DNA of 9,600 nt, taken from the NCBI GenBank assembly GCA_949294425.1, contig CASFHJ010000058.1, positions 1-9,600 of the forward strand, in the 5' to 3' direction. A program made the translations under genes and the position numbers. The notes beneath the pieces are model-generated. The model saw only the letters and a list, made by a program, of their open reading frames with translations. It did no database searches and was not told where the DNA came from. The stretch is from an uncultured Campylobacter sp. Its GTDB lineage: Bacteria > Campylobacterota > Campylobacteria > Campylobacterales > Campylobacteraceae. Shown here piece after piece: positions 1 to 6,732 of this stretch (position 1 is the stretch's first letter; each line of letters opens with the position of its first letter).

Positions 1-1639
1 AAGGATCATAAGAGTGAATTTTTCTAATTATTTCTAGAGGTTGTCTTACATCAGCTATCTTAAGACCTATAAGACATTGTTCATAGCTTCCTCCAACCCC
101 TTTATGATCTTTTGGACTAGCATTCCATGTAGACGGAACAACTGCTTGCCAGTTAGATATAACCCCATCTTTTATGCGGCACCAGTGGCTTAGCATACCT
201 CTTGGGACATTACCTATGTATCTGCCTTTGTATTCTTTAGTAGGATCTATCTTATACTCAGCACAGGTGCTCTCATCTACCTTTAAATTTTCAACTAAAT
301 TGTCAAAAGCCTTATGTATATTATTTGCAACTATACTAGCTTCTATGCAGCGAGTAGCTGTTCTTCCAAGTGTGCTTAGGACAGCACTTAAAGGCAAGGA
401 GCTATCTTTTAAAAATTTATCCACAGCTTCAACTACTATTTTATTTCCCTTAGCGTAATTTACAGCTATATTAGCTAAAGGACCTACTTGCATAGGTTCT
501 AAATCATATCTAGGAGCCTTTATCCAGCTGTATTTTCCTTTTATATCAAAGGCTTTACTATCTACCATTTCGCCTTTTGCATTAGGTGTTTTCATATCTA
601 CAAAGCCTGTGTAATTAGGATCTGTTTCTCCGTCATAAGGATGTAAAGGCTTATCATTTTTATACCAAGAATGAGTTGCTTCTTCAGTTATTAAAGCTTC
701 ATCTACCTCATAAACCTTGCTTAGATCCCCATTTTTAATGTATCCACTTTCAAAGAGCCACTCATTTGAGCCTATTTGAAATTCTTTGTAAGTCATTAAA
801 TTTGGCACCCCAACATCATTTATTACACTAGCTTCGTTTGCATAAGCCTTACCTGCCATAACTAAATCAGGATAATAAGCCCTATTTACAAAATCAGCAA
901 CCTCTTTCATTTTTTCTGAATACTCGCCGAGTCTAGCCGGGCTTAAAAGATCCATAACGCAGGTAACTCCACCAACGGTTAAGCTTTGTGGATGAGGATT
1001 TTTAGCACCAAATATAGCCATGCATTGAGCTACTATTCTTTGAATTCTAAGGCACTCAAGATAGTGAGAAAGAGCTATTAAGTTTTGTTCAGCGTTTAGC
1101 TTGTATGTTGGGTGTCCGTAGTAAGCATTAGCAAAGGGTCCTAAATTTCCCTTGTCCACAAAAGCCTTTAATCTTTTTTGCACCTCTAAAAGCTTGTCAG
1201 CTCCTGTGGCATAAGGCAGGTCTGTATACTTAAAGGCTTCATCACTTGCTTTTTTAACATCAGCACTTAAAGCACTTACTATATCCACCCAGTCAAGAGC
1301 GTGTAGTTGATAAAAATGCACTATATGATCATGTAAAAATAAGGCTGCATTCATTAGGGTTCTTGTTAATATAGCATTTAGTGGAGGAGTTATACCTAAG
1401 GCATCTTCAACGGCAACTATACCAGCCTTATAGTGAGAAAAGGTGCATACTCCGCAAATTCTTTGAGTTAAAAAACCAGCGTCTCTTGGGTCGCGTCCCT
1501 TTACTATAGTCTCTATTCCACGCCACAAAGTAGAACCAGAGTAAGCTTCTTTAACTACATTGTTTTCATCTACTACAACCTCAACTCTTAGATGTCCTTC
1601 TATCCTTGTTATGGGATCTACTATAATTCTTTGTGACAT
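1..1639 (-). CDS. hydB: [NiFe] uptake hydrogenase large subunit HydB (3' end cut off by window)
   Basis: Large, catalytic subunit of a group 1 respiratory [NiFe] hydrogenase, which oxidises H2 at the periplasmic face and passes electrons through HydA to a cytochrome b. I translated most of the 546 codons present and found no stop. The start MSQRIIVDPITRIEGH is the classic N-terminus of the family. The first nickel-binding motif is R-I-C62-G-V-C65. The last complete residues are S-Y-D-P, so the window stops one base into the codon of the first cysteine of the C-terminal DPCxxCxxH motif; about 25 residues should be missing. There is no signal peptide: the subunit is known to be exported by Tat as a complex with the small subunit, after nickel insertion and C-terminal cleavage. 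The start lies 2 nt after the hydA stop, with AAGGAG seven bases upstream inside the hydA end. Cytochrome b (hydC) and the maturation protease (hydD) are expected beyond position 1; this is inference. Confidence 0.97.
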   Translation of the reverse strand, partial: MSQRIIVDPITRIEGHLRVEVVVDENNVVKEAYSGSTLWRGIETIVKGRDPRDAGFLTQRICGVCTFSHYKAGIVAVEDALGITPPLNAILTRTLMNAALFLHDHIVHFYQLHALDWVDIVSALSADVKKASDEAFKYTDLPYATGADKLLEVQKRLKAFVDKGNLGPFANAYYGHPTYKLNAEQNLIALSHYLECLRIQRIVAQCMAIFGAKNPHPQSLTVGGVTCVMDLLSPARLGEYSEKMKEVADFVNRAYYPDLVMAGKAYANEASVINDVGVPNLMTYKEFQIGSNEWLFESGYIKNGDLSKVYEVDEALITEEATHSWYKNDKPLHPYDGETDPNYTGFVDMKTPNAKGEMVDSKAFDIKGKYSWIKAPRYDLEPMQVGPLANIAVNYAKGNKIVVEAVDKFLKDSSLPLSAVLSTLGRTATRCIEASIVANNIHKAFDNLVENLKVDESTCAEYKIDPTKEYKGRYIGNVPRGMLSHWCRIKDGVISNWQAVVPSTWNASPKDHKGVGGSYEQCLIGLKIADVRQPLEIIRKIHSYDP

Positions 1640-1641
1640 GC

Positions 1642-2778
1642 TTAGGCTCCTTTATCCTTTTTTTTAACAGCAGCTAAGGCAGCATGAGCAGCAATAGCTA
1701 CACCAGTTAGGCATAAAATTCCTATACCTATTTTATCAGCTACTGCATCAGCTCCTTGTCCTAAAGGTAAGAGTCTATCAGCCATAGGCTCTTCAAATGG
1801 TTGCATTCTATCCCAAAAATGAGGCTCAGAACAACCTATACAGCCATGCCCTGCCTGTATAGGCCAAGAAGTATGAGAATTAAATCTTTCTCTAGAGCAG
1901 TTATTAAAGGTATAAGGTCCCTTACAGCCTACCTTGTAAAGACAATAGCCATTTTTAGCACCCTCATCTCCAAATTTTTGCACAAATTCACCAGCATCAA
2001 AATGCCCCCTTCTTTCGCATAGATCATGAATTCTAAGCCCGTAAGCCCATTTTGGTCTATTATAAACATCAAGCGAAGGAGCTTCTTTAAAGATTAAATA
2101 CTGCAATATGCTTCCTACTATATTTTTTTCGCTTGGAGGACAGCCCGGTACATTAATGACTGTTCTTTTTGTAACCTCGCTTAGAGGCTGAGCGTTGCTT
2201 GGATTAGGTCGAGCGGCTTGAATTCCACCAAAGGAAGAACAGGTTCCTATAGCTAAGATAGCTTTTGCATGTTCACATGCCTCTTTTGCTAGTTGATACC
2301 CTGTTTTTCCGTGCGGACCTATGGTTAAAAAACCCTCTGTATCACCCATAGGGATACCACCTTCAACCATTAAAAAGTAGTTTCCTTTGTGTTTTTCTAT
2401 GGCAGATTCTAAATTTTCTTCAGCTTGCCAACCAGAAGCAGCCATAACTGTTTCGTGATACTCTAGGGATATATGATCAAATATCAGGCTATCTATAGTG
2501 GGGGTATCACTTCTTAAAAGGCTTTCAGAACAGCCCGTGCATTCAGCCATGTGAAGCCAAACAACAGGCACTCTATCAGCGAGTTCAGCAGCTCTAGCAA
2601 CAAGAGGGGTAAGAGTGCTAGGCAGGGCTAAAAAAGCTGTCATTGCACCAGCCCATTTCAAAAAGTCTCTTCTAGAAAAACCTGCTTGTTCTAAAGCTTG
2701 TGGTATAGAAAGCTCAGGTTTTAAAGAAGGCATGCTTTCAAGCTCTAACAGACGAGCTTTTAGTCTTTCTTCTGTCAT
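1642..2778 (-). CDS. hydA: [NiFe] uptake hydrogenase small subunit HydA, Tat-exported
   Basis: Electron-transfer subunit of the periplasmic uptake hydrogenase, 378 residues, normal for the family in Campylobacterota. A long 34-residue n-region precedes the twin-arginine motif S35-R-R-D-F-L-K41, then a hydrophobic stretch and a likely signal peptidase site near A61-R-A63. Cluster ligands can be assigned by position: proximal [4Fe-4S] C80, C83, C180, C213; distal [4Fe-4S] H251, C254, C279, C285; medial [3Fe-4S] C294, C313, C316. The proximal motif is C-T-G-C, without the two extra cysteines of oxygen-tolerant enzymes such as E. coli Hyd-1, so a standard oxygen-sensitive type is inferred. Residues 350-371 form a hydrophobic helix followed by KKKDK, the usual membrane anchor that docks on cytochrome b. 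AAAGG sits seven bases before the ATG. hydB follows after 2 nt. Confidence 0.97.
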   Translation of the reverse strand: MTEERLKARLLELESMPSLKPELSIPQALEQAGFSRRDFLKWAGAMTAFLALPSTLTPLVARAAELADRVPVVWLHMAECTGCSESLLRSDTPTIDSLIFDHISLEYHETVMAASGWQAEENLESAIEKHKGNYFLMVEGGIPMGDTEGFLTIGPHGKTGYQLAKEACEHAKAILAIGTCSSFGGIQAARPNPSNAQPLSEVTKRTVINVPGCPPSEKNIVGSILQYLIFKEAPSLDVYNRPKWAYGLRIHDLCERRGHFDAGEFVQKFGDEGAKNGYCLYKVGCKGPYTFNNCSRERFNSHTSWPIQAGHGCIGCSEPHFWDRMQPFEEPMADRLLPLGQGADAVADKIGIGILCLTGVAIAAHAALAAVKKKDKGA

Positions 2779-2811
2779 AATTAAACCTTTAAAAAGTATT
2801 TCTCATCTGCT

Positions 2812-2840
2812 ATTATAGTAAAAATATATGGGAATATTTA
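2812..2840 (-). promoter_or_regulatory. Candidate sigma-70 promoter of hydAB
   Basis: On the minus strand a perfect TATAAT lies at 2817-2812, 33 nt before the hydA ATG. The sequence upstream is very T-rich, with runs of T at roughly 10-bp intervals, and has only a weak -35 match (TAAATA at 2840-2835). That is typical of Campylobacter housekeeping promoters, which depend on the -10 box and T-rich periodic DNA rather than a conserved -35. Transcription would start near 2805, giving a leader of about 27 nt with the AAAGG ribosome site. The wider gap 2779-2936 holds no gene and no convincing terminator: only a weak 6-bp GCTTTT/AAAAGC pairing at 2893-2922 and A/T runs near 2849-2866. Confidence 0.6.
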
Positions 2841-2936
2841 AAAAAAGTAAAAAAAAATTATTTTTTGTATAAAATATCTTAATAGTGTTGAAGCTTTTAC
2901 ACATAATCAGTTTTTAAAAAGCGTATTATTTTATTT

Positions 2937-3273
2937 TTAGAATTTAAAATTTTCGTATTCTTTTCCGATAAGCACGGTATTATCAATGCAAATTACTGGT
3001 CTTTTTATAAGGCTTGGATTTTGAAGTATGAGTTTTTTTTAAGTCATCTTCACTGGATTTTGCTATGAAGTCTTGATTTATATTTGCTTTTCTAGCACTA
3101 GTTCCTTTGGTGTTTATCAAAAGGTCAAAAGATTTTTTGCTTAAGAAAAAATCAAGTTCATCTTCATTTATCTTTTTTATATCCAAAAATTCAAAGCTAA
3201 GCTCTTTTGAGTTTAAAAAGTCAATAGCCTTTTTAACACTAGAGCAATTTTTTATACCATAAAGTCTTATCAA
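2937..3273 (-). pseudogene. ArsC/YffB-like thioredoxin-fold protein, frameshifted at an A8 run
   Basis: Member of the ArsC/Spx/YffB family of small thioredoxin-fold proteins; its physiological role is not settled and I assign none. The N-terminus MIRLYGIKNCSSVKKA has the family motif with catalytic-type C10 and K14 (N-C-x-x-x-K, YffB-like). As read, the frame gives 96 residues and ends at 2983 with an unrelated tail after residue 80. At 3040-3033 there are eight A on the coding strand. Dropping one A moves translation into a frame continuing LILQNPSLIKRPVICIDNTV and on to a stop at 2937, for 111 residues, the usual family length. The recovered R-P-V supplies the conserved cis-proline region. 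So the gene is decayed, slips at the run, or the read has an error. The start is TTG, overlapping the DAHP synthase stop as TTGA; AAGG lies seven bases upstream. Confidence 0.85.
3033..3040 (-). repeat. A8 homopolymer at the frameshift point
   Basis: Eight consecutive A on the coding strand, in the context GACTT-A8-CTC. Seven A would keep the ArsC-like frame open to its natural end; eight shifts it. Runs of this length can give strand slippage in replication or polymerase slippage in transcription in AT-rich bacteria. Confidence 0.9.
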
Positions 3274-4613
3274 GATCTAGCCTTTTTTAGTAGATCAGCC
3301 ATTAAAAAGGCTAATTCTAGGGCTTGATCGGCATTAAGCCTTGGATCGCACTGAGTTTCATATCTTTTTTTTAGAGTTTCTTCTGTTACGTTTGATATAC
3401 CGCCTGTGCATTCTGTAACATCTTGTCCAGTCATTTCAAGATGAACTCCTCCCGGATAAACTCCCTCACTCATGGCTATTTCAAAAAAGGATCTTAACTC
3501 ACTTATTATGCTATTAAATTCTCTTGTTTTGTATTTTCCAGCTTTTACCGTGTTTCCATGCATAGGATCTATGCTATATATTAAGTTTAAGCCCTCTTTT
3601 TTAAGCTCTCTTAGAATTTTAGGCAAAGAAAGTCTTATCTTTTCAGCACCCATTCTTATTATAATATTTAGCTTACCTTCTTCATTATCTTTGTTTAGTA
3701 TGGAGGCTAGTTTTTTTATATCATCTGCCTTAGCACTTGGACCTATCTTTACTCCTAGAGGATTTTTTACCCCGCTTAAAAAGTGCGCGTGTGCCTCATC
3801 AATTCCTCTCGTTCTTTCTCCTATCCAAAGCATATGAGCTGAACAATCATAAGTTTCCAAACTCAAACTATCAACCCTTGTTAAAGCCTCTTCGTAAGGT
3901 AAAAGTAGGGCTTCGTGTGAGGTGTATATACTAGTTTCTCTTAGGCTTGGAGTGTTTGTGGTATTTATGCCACAAGCCTCTATAAAATTTATAGCTTGGC
4001 TAATTTTTTCACTTAGCTCACTATACTTATCTCCTAGCTCCACATTTTTTAAAAAGGCTAAATTCCAATGATGAACCTCTCTTAAATCAGCCAAACCCCC
4101 TCTAGCAAAGGCACGTAACAAATTTAAAGTAGTTGCACTTTGATAATAAGCCTCTAGCATTCTCTTAGGATCTGCTTTTCTAGCCTCTTCATCAAATTCA
4201 AAACCATTTACTATATCGCCTCTGTAGCTTGGCAAAGATCTTCCATCTAGTTCTTCAAAATCCGAGCTTCTTGGTTTTGCAAACTGCCCGGCAACCCTGC
4301 CTACTTTTACCACCGGACAACCTCCAGAAAAGGTAAGAACTATCGCCATTTGAAGCATAAGCTTGAAGGTATCTCTTATATTATTAGCTCCAAAATTTGA
4401 AAAACTTTCTGCACAATCTCCACCTTGAAGTAAAAATGCCTCACCTTTATTTACCTTAGCGAGTTTATTTTTAAGAGATCTCACCTCCCCAGCAAAAACT
4501 AAAGGAGGTAGTTTTTCAAGTTTTTTTGTAACCTCTTCTAAGGAAGCCTTATCCTCATAAAATGGTTGCTGCTTTATAGGATAAGATCTCCAAGAATCTT
4601 TGCTCCAAGCCAT
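3270..4613 (-). CDS. aroG: Class II 3-deoxy-7-phosphoheptulonate (DAHP) synthase
   Basis: Condenses phosphoenolpyruvate with erythrose 4-phosphate, the first committed step of the shikimate pathway to aromatic amino acids, in the cytoplasm. The 447 residues are full length for the class II (plant/Mycobacterium AroG) type and unlike E. coli AroFGH. The N-terminus W-S-K-D-S-W-R plus P-I-K-Q-Q-P is diagnostic. By comparison with the known family, the metal ligands should be C67 (GGDCAES), H352 (DPMHGN), E393 (HLEMTG) and D423 (CDPRLN). Phosphate-binding segments are K-V-G-R-V-A-G-Q around R106, G-E-R-T-R at 265-269, K289 in VKIGPSA and R320. It starts 10 nt after the rplS stop with only a weak ribosome site, and its TGA overlaps the TTG of the ArsC-like gene, so it is probably transcribed and translated with its neighbours. 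The symbol follows M. tuberculosis; other genomes use aroF. Confidence 0.97.
   Translation of the reverse strand: MAWSKDSWRSYPIKQQPFYEDKASLEEVTKKLEKLPPLVFAGEVRSLKNKLAKVNKGEAFLLQGGDCAESFSNFGANNIRDTFKLMLQMAIVLTFSGGCPVVKVGRVAGQFAKPRSSDFEELDGRSLPSYRGDIVNGFEFDEEARKADPKRMLEAYYQSATTLNLLRAFARGGLADLREVHHWNLAFLKNVELGDKYSELSEKISQAINFIEACGINTTNTPSLRETSIYTSHEALLLPYEEALTRVDSLSLETYDCSAHMLWIGERTRGIDEAHAHFLSGVKNPLGVKIGPSAKADDIKKLASILNKDNEEGKLNIIIRMGAEKIRLSLPKILRELKKEGLNLIYSIDPMHGNTVKAGKYKTREFNSIISELRSFFEIAMSEGVYPGGVHLEMTGQDVTECTGGISNVTEETLKKRYETQCDPRLNADQALELAFLMADLLKKARS
3281..3288 (-). promoter_or_regulatory. Ribosome binding site fixing the TTG start of the ArsC-like gene
   Basis: AAAAAAGG on the minus strand, seven bases before TTG at 3273-3271. 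No in-frame ATG lies between this site and the essential Y-G-I-K-N-C motif at residues 5-10, so TTG is the only start that keeps the fold complete. Confidence 0.7.
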
Positions 4614-4623
4614 ACTTAGCTAC

Positions 4624-4980
4624 TTATTTTTTAAGCTCTTTTATACGAGCTGCTTTTCCTCTCCTATCTCTTAGATAAAAGAGTCTTGCACGACGAACAC
4701 GACCGCGTCTAAGAACAGTTATACTTTCTAAGCTTTCGCTGTATATAGGGAAAATTCTTTCAACGCCTATGTTGTTTGCTCCTATTTTTCTAACGGTGAA
4801 TGTCTCTGCAGTTCCGCTTCCTCTTCTAACTATGCAAATTCCCTCGAAGTTTTGAATTCTGCTTTTATCACCTTCTTTTATGCGTATGGCAAGTTTTAAA
4901 GTATCACCTGCTCTAAAATCTGGAACATTCTTACCCTCAAGCTGCTTTGCTTCGAAATTTTGTATATATTTATTTTTCAT
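4624..4980 (-). CDS. rplS: 50S ribosomal protein L19
   Basis: Ribosomal protein L19, 118 residues, the usual length, located at the 30S-50S interface where it contributes to an intersubunit bridge. Diagnostic segments are the N-terminal [16 protein letters not shown], then [10 protein letters not shown], the basic run around RRGSG, and the conserved [15 protein letters not shown] near the C-terminus. The first 11 bases overlap the end of trmD. A ribosome site AAGGA lies six bases before the ATG, within trmD. trmD-rplS adjacency is conserved across many bacteria. In C. jejuni, as I recall, a transthyretin-like gene (Cj0715) lies between rplS and the DAHP synthase; here only 10 bases separate them. 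Confidence 0.98.
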   Translation of the reverse strand: MKNKYIQNFEAKQLEGKNVPDFRAGDTLKLAIRIKEGDKSRIQNFEGICIVRRGSGTAETFTVRKIGANNIGVERIFPIYSESLESITVLRRGRVRRARLFYLRDRRGKAARIKELKK

Positions 4981-5689
4981 AATTTTTCCTTGATAAAAGG
5001 TATTTTTGATACAAAGTTGGATTAAAAAACCTTGTTTTAGCTATAGACAGGGTTTTTTTTAAATCAGCTATTGTAGCGTGATTTCCCTTTAAAAAGGCTG
5101 AAGTGCTATTTAAAATTTCATTTTTATGGATAAAGGAGAAAGGCTTTGTAAAAGAGGGAGCTTCTAATAAATTATCCTCAAAGCTTTCTTCTTTTAGGCT
5201 TAGTGAATTTCCTAAAACACCCTTTATGTTTCTACTTATGGCATCACTCATGCAAAGTGCTGCTAATTCTCCGCCTGTTAAAATAAAGGGTCCAAGGGAA
5301 AAAACCTCATTAGCAAAGATTTCAACAACTCTTTCATCTATGCCTTCATATCTACCGCAAACAAAGCAAATATGTTCTTTTTTAGCCAGTCTTTTTGCAT
5401 CTTTTTGTATAAAGGTTTTTCCAGCTGGATTTAAAAAGATAAAATGAGTTTGTTTATCATTTTTTTTTATCTCTTTTAAGCACTCATAAAGCGGTTCTAC
5501 CTGCATTAAAAGCCCAGCTCCACCACCTATCTTGTAATCATCTACTTTTTTTCTACTATCCTTTGAAAAATCTCTAGGATTAAAAAAGTCCGTATTTATT
5601 AGGTTTTTTTCTTTAGCTCTAGCTAGTATGGAATGCTTAAAATATGGACAAAAAATTTCACAAAATAAAGAAACGAAAGAAAATTTCAT
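4970..5689 (-). CDS. trmD: tRNA (guanine-N1)-methyltransferase TrmD
   Basis: SPOUT-family enzyme that methylates N1 of G37 in tRNAs reading CUN, CCN and CGG codons, using S-adenosylmethionine, and so prevents +1 frameshifting. At 239 residues it is a usual length. Visible motifs: G-G-G-A-G-L-L-M at 55-62, the knot elements [10 protein letters not shown] at 111-120 and [12 protein letters not shown] at 132-143, R153 in the S-R-N-I-K-G-V-L-G segment, and the [10 protein letters not shown] segment with D172, which corresponds to the catalytic aspartate (D169 in the H. influenzae enzyme). The C-terminal helical domain begins with G-N-H-A-T-I-A-D-L. The start overlaps the rimM stop as ATGA; the end overlaps rplS by 11 nt. 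The gene contains an A9 run (5468-5460) and an A8 run (5060-5053), both in frame. Confidence 0.97.
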   Translation of the reverse strand: MKFSFVSLFCEIFCPYFKHSILARAKEKNLINTDFFNPRDFSKDSRKKVDDYKIGGGAGLLMQVEPLYECLKEIKKNDKQTHFIFLNPAGKTFIQKDAKRLAKKEHICFVCGRYEGIDERVVEIFANEVFSLGPFILTGGELAALCMSDAISRNIKGVLGNSLSLKEESFEDNLLEAPSFTKPFSFIHKNEILNSTSAFLKGNHATIADLKKTLSIAKTRFFNPTLYQKYLLSRKNYEK

Positions 5690-6207
5690 ATACTTTTTAG
5701 TAATTCTAAGGCATTTTTAGCATAAATTTTTTTTGATTTTATATCCACTGAATCTATGTAAAAATCAACATAAGGTAGATAAAACTCTTTGGCAAAATTT
5801 GCTCTTATGGTCTTGGTAGTTTTCACTAAAAAAAGATAAGAAGCAGAGGTTTGAAGTATATCAAAGACCTCGCCAATCTTTTTACCATCTTCAAAGACCT
5901 CGCAAGAAATTATATCAAAGTAAAAAAATTCATCTTTTTTTAGCTTACATTCTTTTCTGGTTTCTTCTAGGCTTTTATAAAGTTCTAAATTTGTAAGCTC
6001 TCTTGCTAAATTTACATCTTCATACCCTTCAAAAAGCACTAAAGATCTTTCCTTATCAAAGCTTTTTATTTTAAATTTTCTATCATCTATACTGCTAAAT
6101 GTATTATCTTTTTTAAAAATATAAGGAAAATCGCTTAAAATATGAAGCCTTAAAAAGCCTTTAAGAGCTACAGCTTTGCCTATCTTAGCTACTAAAATCT
6201 TGTTCAT
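5686..6207 (-). CDS. rimM: 16S rRNA processing / 30S maturation factor RimM
   Basis: Assists late assembly of the 30S head, acting with S19 in well-studied species. The 173 residues match the family. The N-terminal RimM domain is recognisable from [12 protein letters not shown] at 6-17, a divergent form of the usual VGKIGRPHGLKG. The C-terminal PRC-barrel runs from about residue 90: F-F-Y-F-D-I-I-S, then G-K-K-I-G-E-V, and a closing F-Y-L-P-Y-V-D-F. Sequence identity to distant homologues looks low, so the call also rests on position between khpA and trmD, a widely conserved order. The first 23 bases overlap khpA and no strong ribosome site is visible before the ATG, suggesting translation is coupled to khpA. 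The stop overlaps the trmD start as ATGA. Confidence 0.93.
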   Translation of the reverse strand: MNKILVAKIGKAVALKGFLRLHILSDFPYIFKKDNTFSSIDDRKFKIKSFDKERSLVLFEGYEDVNLARELTNLELYKSLEETRKECKLKKDEFFYFDIISCEVFEDGKKIGEVFDILQTSASYLFLVKTTKTIRANFAKEFYLPYVDFYIDSVDIKSKKIYAKNALELLKSI

Positions 6208-6445
6208 CTATGTTTTTAACTGTAACTCTATAAGAAAGCATATCCTTACTTTTGAAAGCTGAAATCACCGTTTTAATAGCATTTATCATCTTGCCATTTT
6301 TACCTATGAGCTTGCCAGTATCTACCTTGTCGGCATAGATGATTATCTCCACAAAATTATCTCCCAAAGATATGGACTTGGTTTGAATTTTTTCTGGAAA
6401 ATCAGCTATTAATTTAGCGTATTCTTTTAAAAATTCTTCAGCCAT
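6185..6445 (-). CDS. khpA: KH-domain RNA-binding protein KhpA
   Basis: Small single-KH-domain RNA-binding protein of 86 residues (older names YlqC, UPF0109). In other bacteria KhpA pairs with KhpB/Jag and acts as an RNA chaperone; the partner is not in this window. The GxxG loop that contacts RNA is plain: K45-L-I-G48-K-N-G51-K-M-I, followed by the helix N-A-I-K and a final beta strand Y-R-V-T-V. It lies between S16 and RimM, its conserved location in many bacteria. One base separates it from the rpsP stop and its end overlaps rimM by 23 nt. The ribosome site is weak (GATAAG just before ATG), which suggests coupling to rpsP translation. Confidence 0.95.
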   Translation of the reverse strand: MAEEFLKEYAKLIADFPEKIQTKSISLGDNFVEIIIYADKVDTGKLIGKNGKMINAIKTVISAFKSKDMLSYRVTVKNIDEQDFSS

Positions 6446-6446
6446 C

Positions 6447-6674
6447 TTATCTACTCGTTATAGAGGCAACCTTGTCGCTAAGTTTTGCACCAACGCTTTT
6501 CCAATATGCAAGCCTTTCAGCGTCAAATTTAATCAACTCTGGCTCTGTCATTGGATTGTAATACCCTATACTTTCTATCCATGCACCATCTCTTCTTTTT
6601 CTATTATCAGTAACTACTATTCTATAAAATGGTCTTTTTTTGCGTCCCATTCTAGTAAGTCTAACAACTGTCAT
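6447..6674 (-). CDS. rpsP: 30S ribosomal protein S16
   Basis: Ribosomal protein S16, 75 residues, at the short end of the normal range. It binds 16S rRNA early in 30S assembly. The N-terminus [20 protein letters not shown] is nearly a textbook S16 start, followed by [15 protein letters not shown] and a C-terminal G-A-K-L-S-D-K-V. A strong AGGAG (6685-6681) lies six bases before the ATG, much stronger than the sites of the genes that follow, consistent with high output. The 56 bases between ffh and rpsP are filled largely by a perfect inverted repeat described separately. khpA follows after one base. Confidence 0.98.
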   Translation of the reverse strand: MTVVRLTRMGRKKRPFYRIVVTDNRKRRDGAWIESIGYYNPMTEPELIKFDAERLAYWKSVGAKLSDKVASITSR

Positions 6675-6689
6675 TAAAATCTCCTAAAA

Positions 6690-6732
6690 TAAATTTTATA
6701 TGTAAACACAAAATGCTTACATATAAAATTTA
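6690..6732 (-). repeat. Perfect 16-bp inverted repeat between ffh and rpsP (stem-loop or operator)
   Basis: Arms at 6690-6705 and 6717-6732 are exact reverse complements, with an 11-base loop at 6706-6716. In the transcript of the minus strand it would fold as a 16-bp, almost entirely A-U stem. It begins at the ffh stop codon itself (TAA, 6732-6730) and ends five bases before the AGGAG of rpsP. The sequence after the stem is only moderately T-rich, so it is at best a leaky terminator. The second arm also contains TATAAA (6700-6695), which could serve as a -10 box for rpsP with a leader of about 14 nt. Function is undetermined: attenuator, mRNA end stabiliser, processing site or protein-binding site are all possible. 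Confidence 0.8.

Noticed and set aside
174..458. Plus-strand open frame of 94 codons
   Set aside because: It lies wholly inside hydB in antisense. The hydB frame is continuous and matches the family throughout; the antisense peptide resembles nothing.
2615..2818. Plus-strand open frame over the hydA start and promoter
   Set aside because: It is antisense to the HydA signal region and covers the hydAB promoter; no ribosome site and no recognisable protein features.
2849..2922. Possible terminator after the ArsC-like gene (A/T runs and a GCTTTT/AAAAGC pairing)
   Set aside because: The stem is only six base pairs with an 18-base loop and no T run directly after it; the A/T runs could pair but without a GC core. 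Not strong enough to call.
3472..3934. Plus-strand open frames opposite the DAHP synthase
   Set aside because: Antisense shadows of a clearly conserved enzyme; their hydrophobic look comes from the complement of charged codons.
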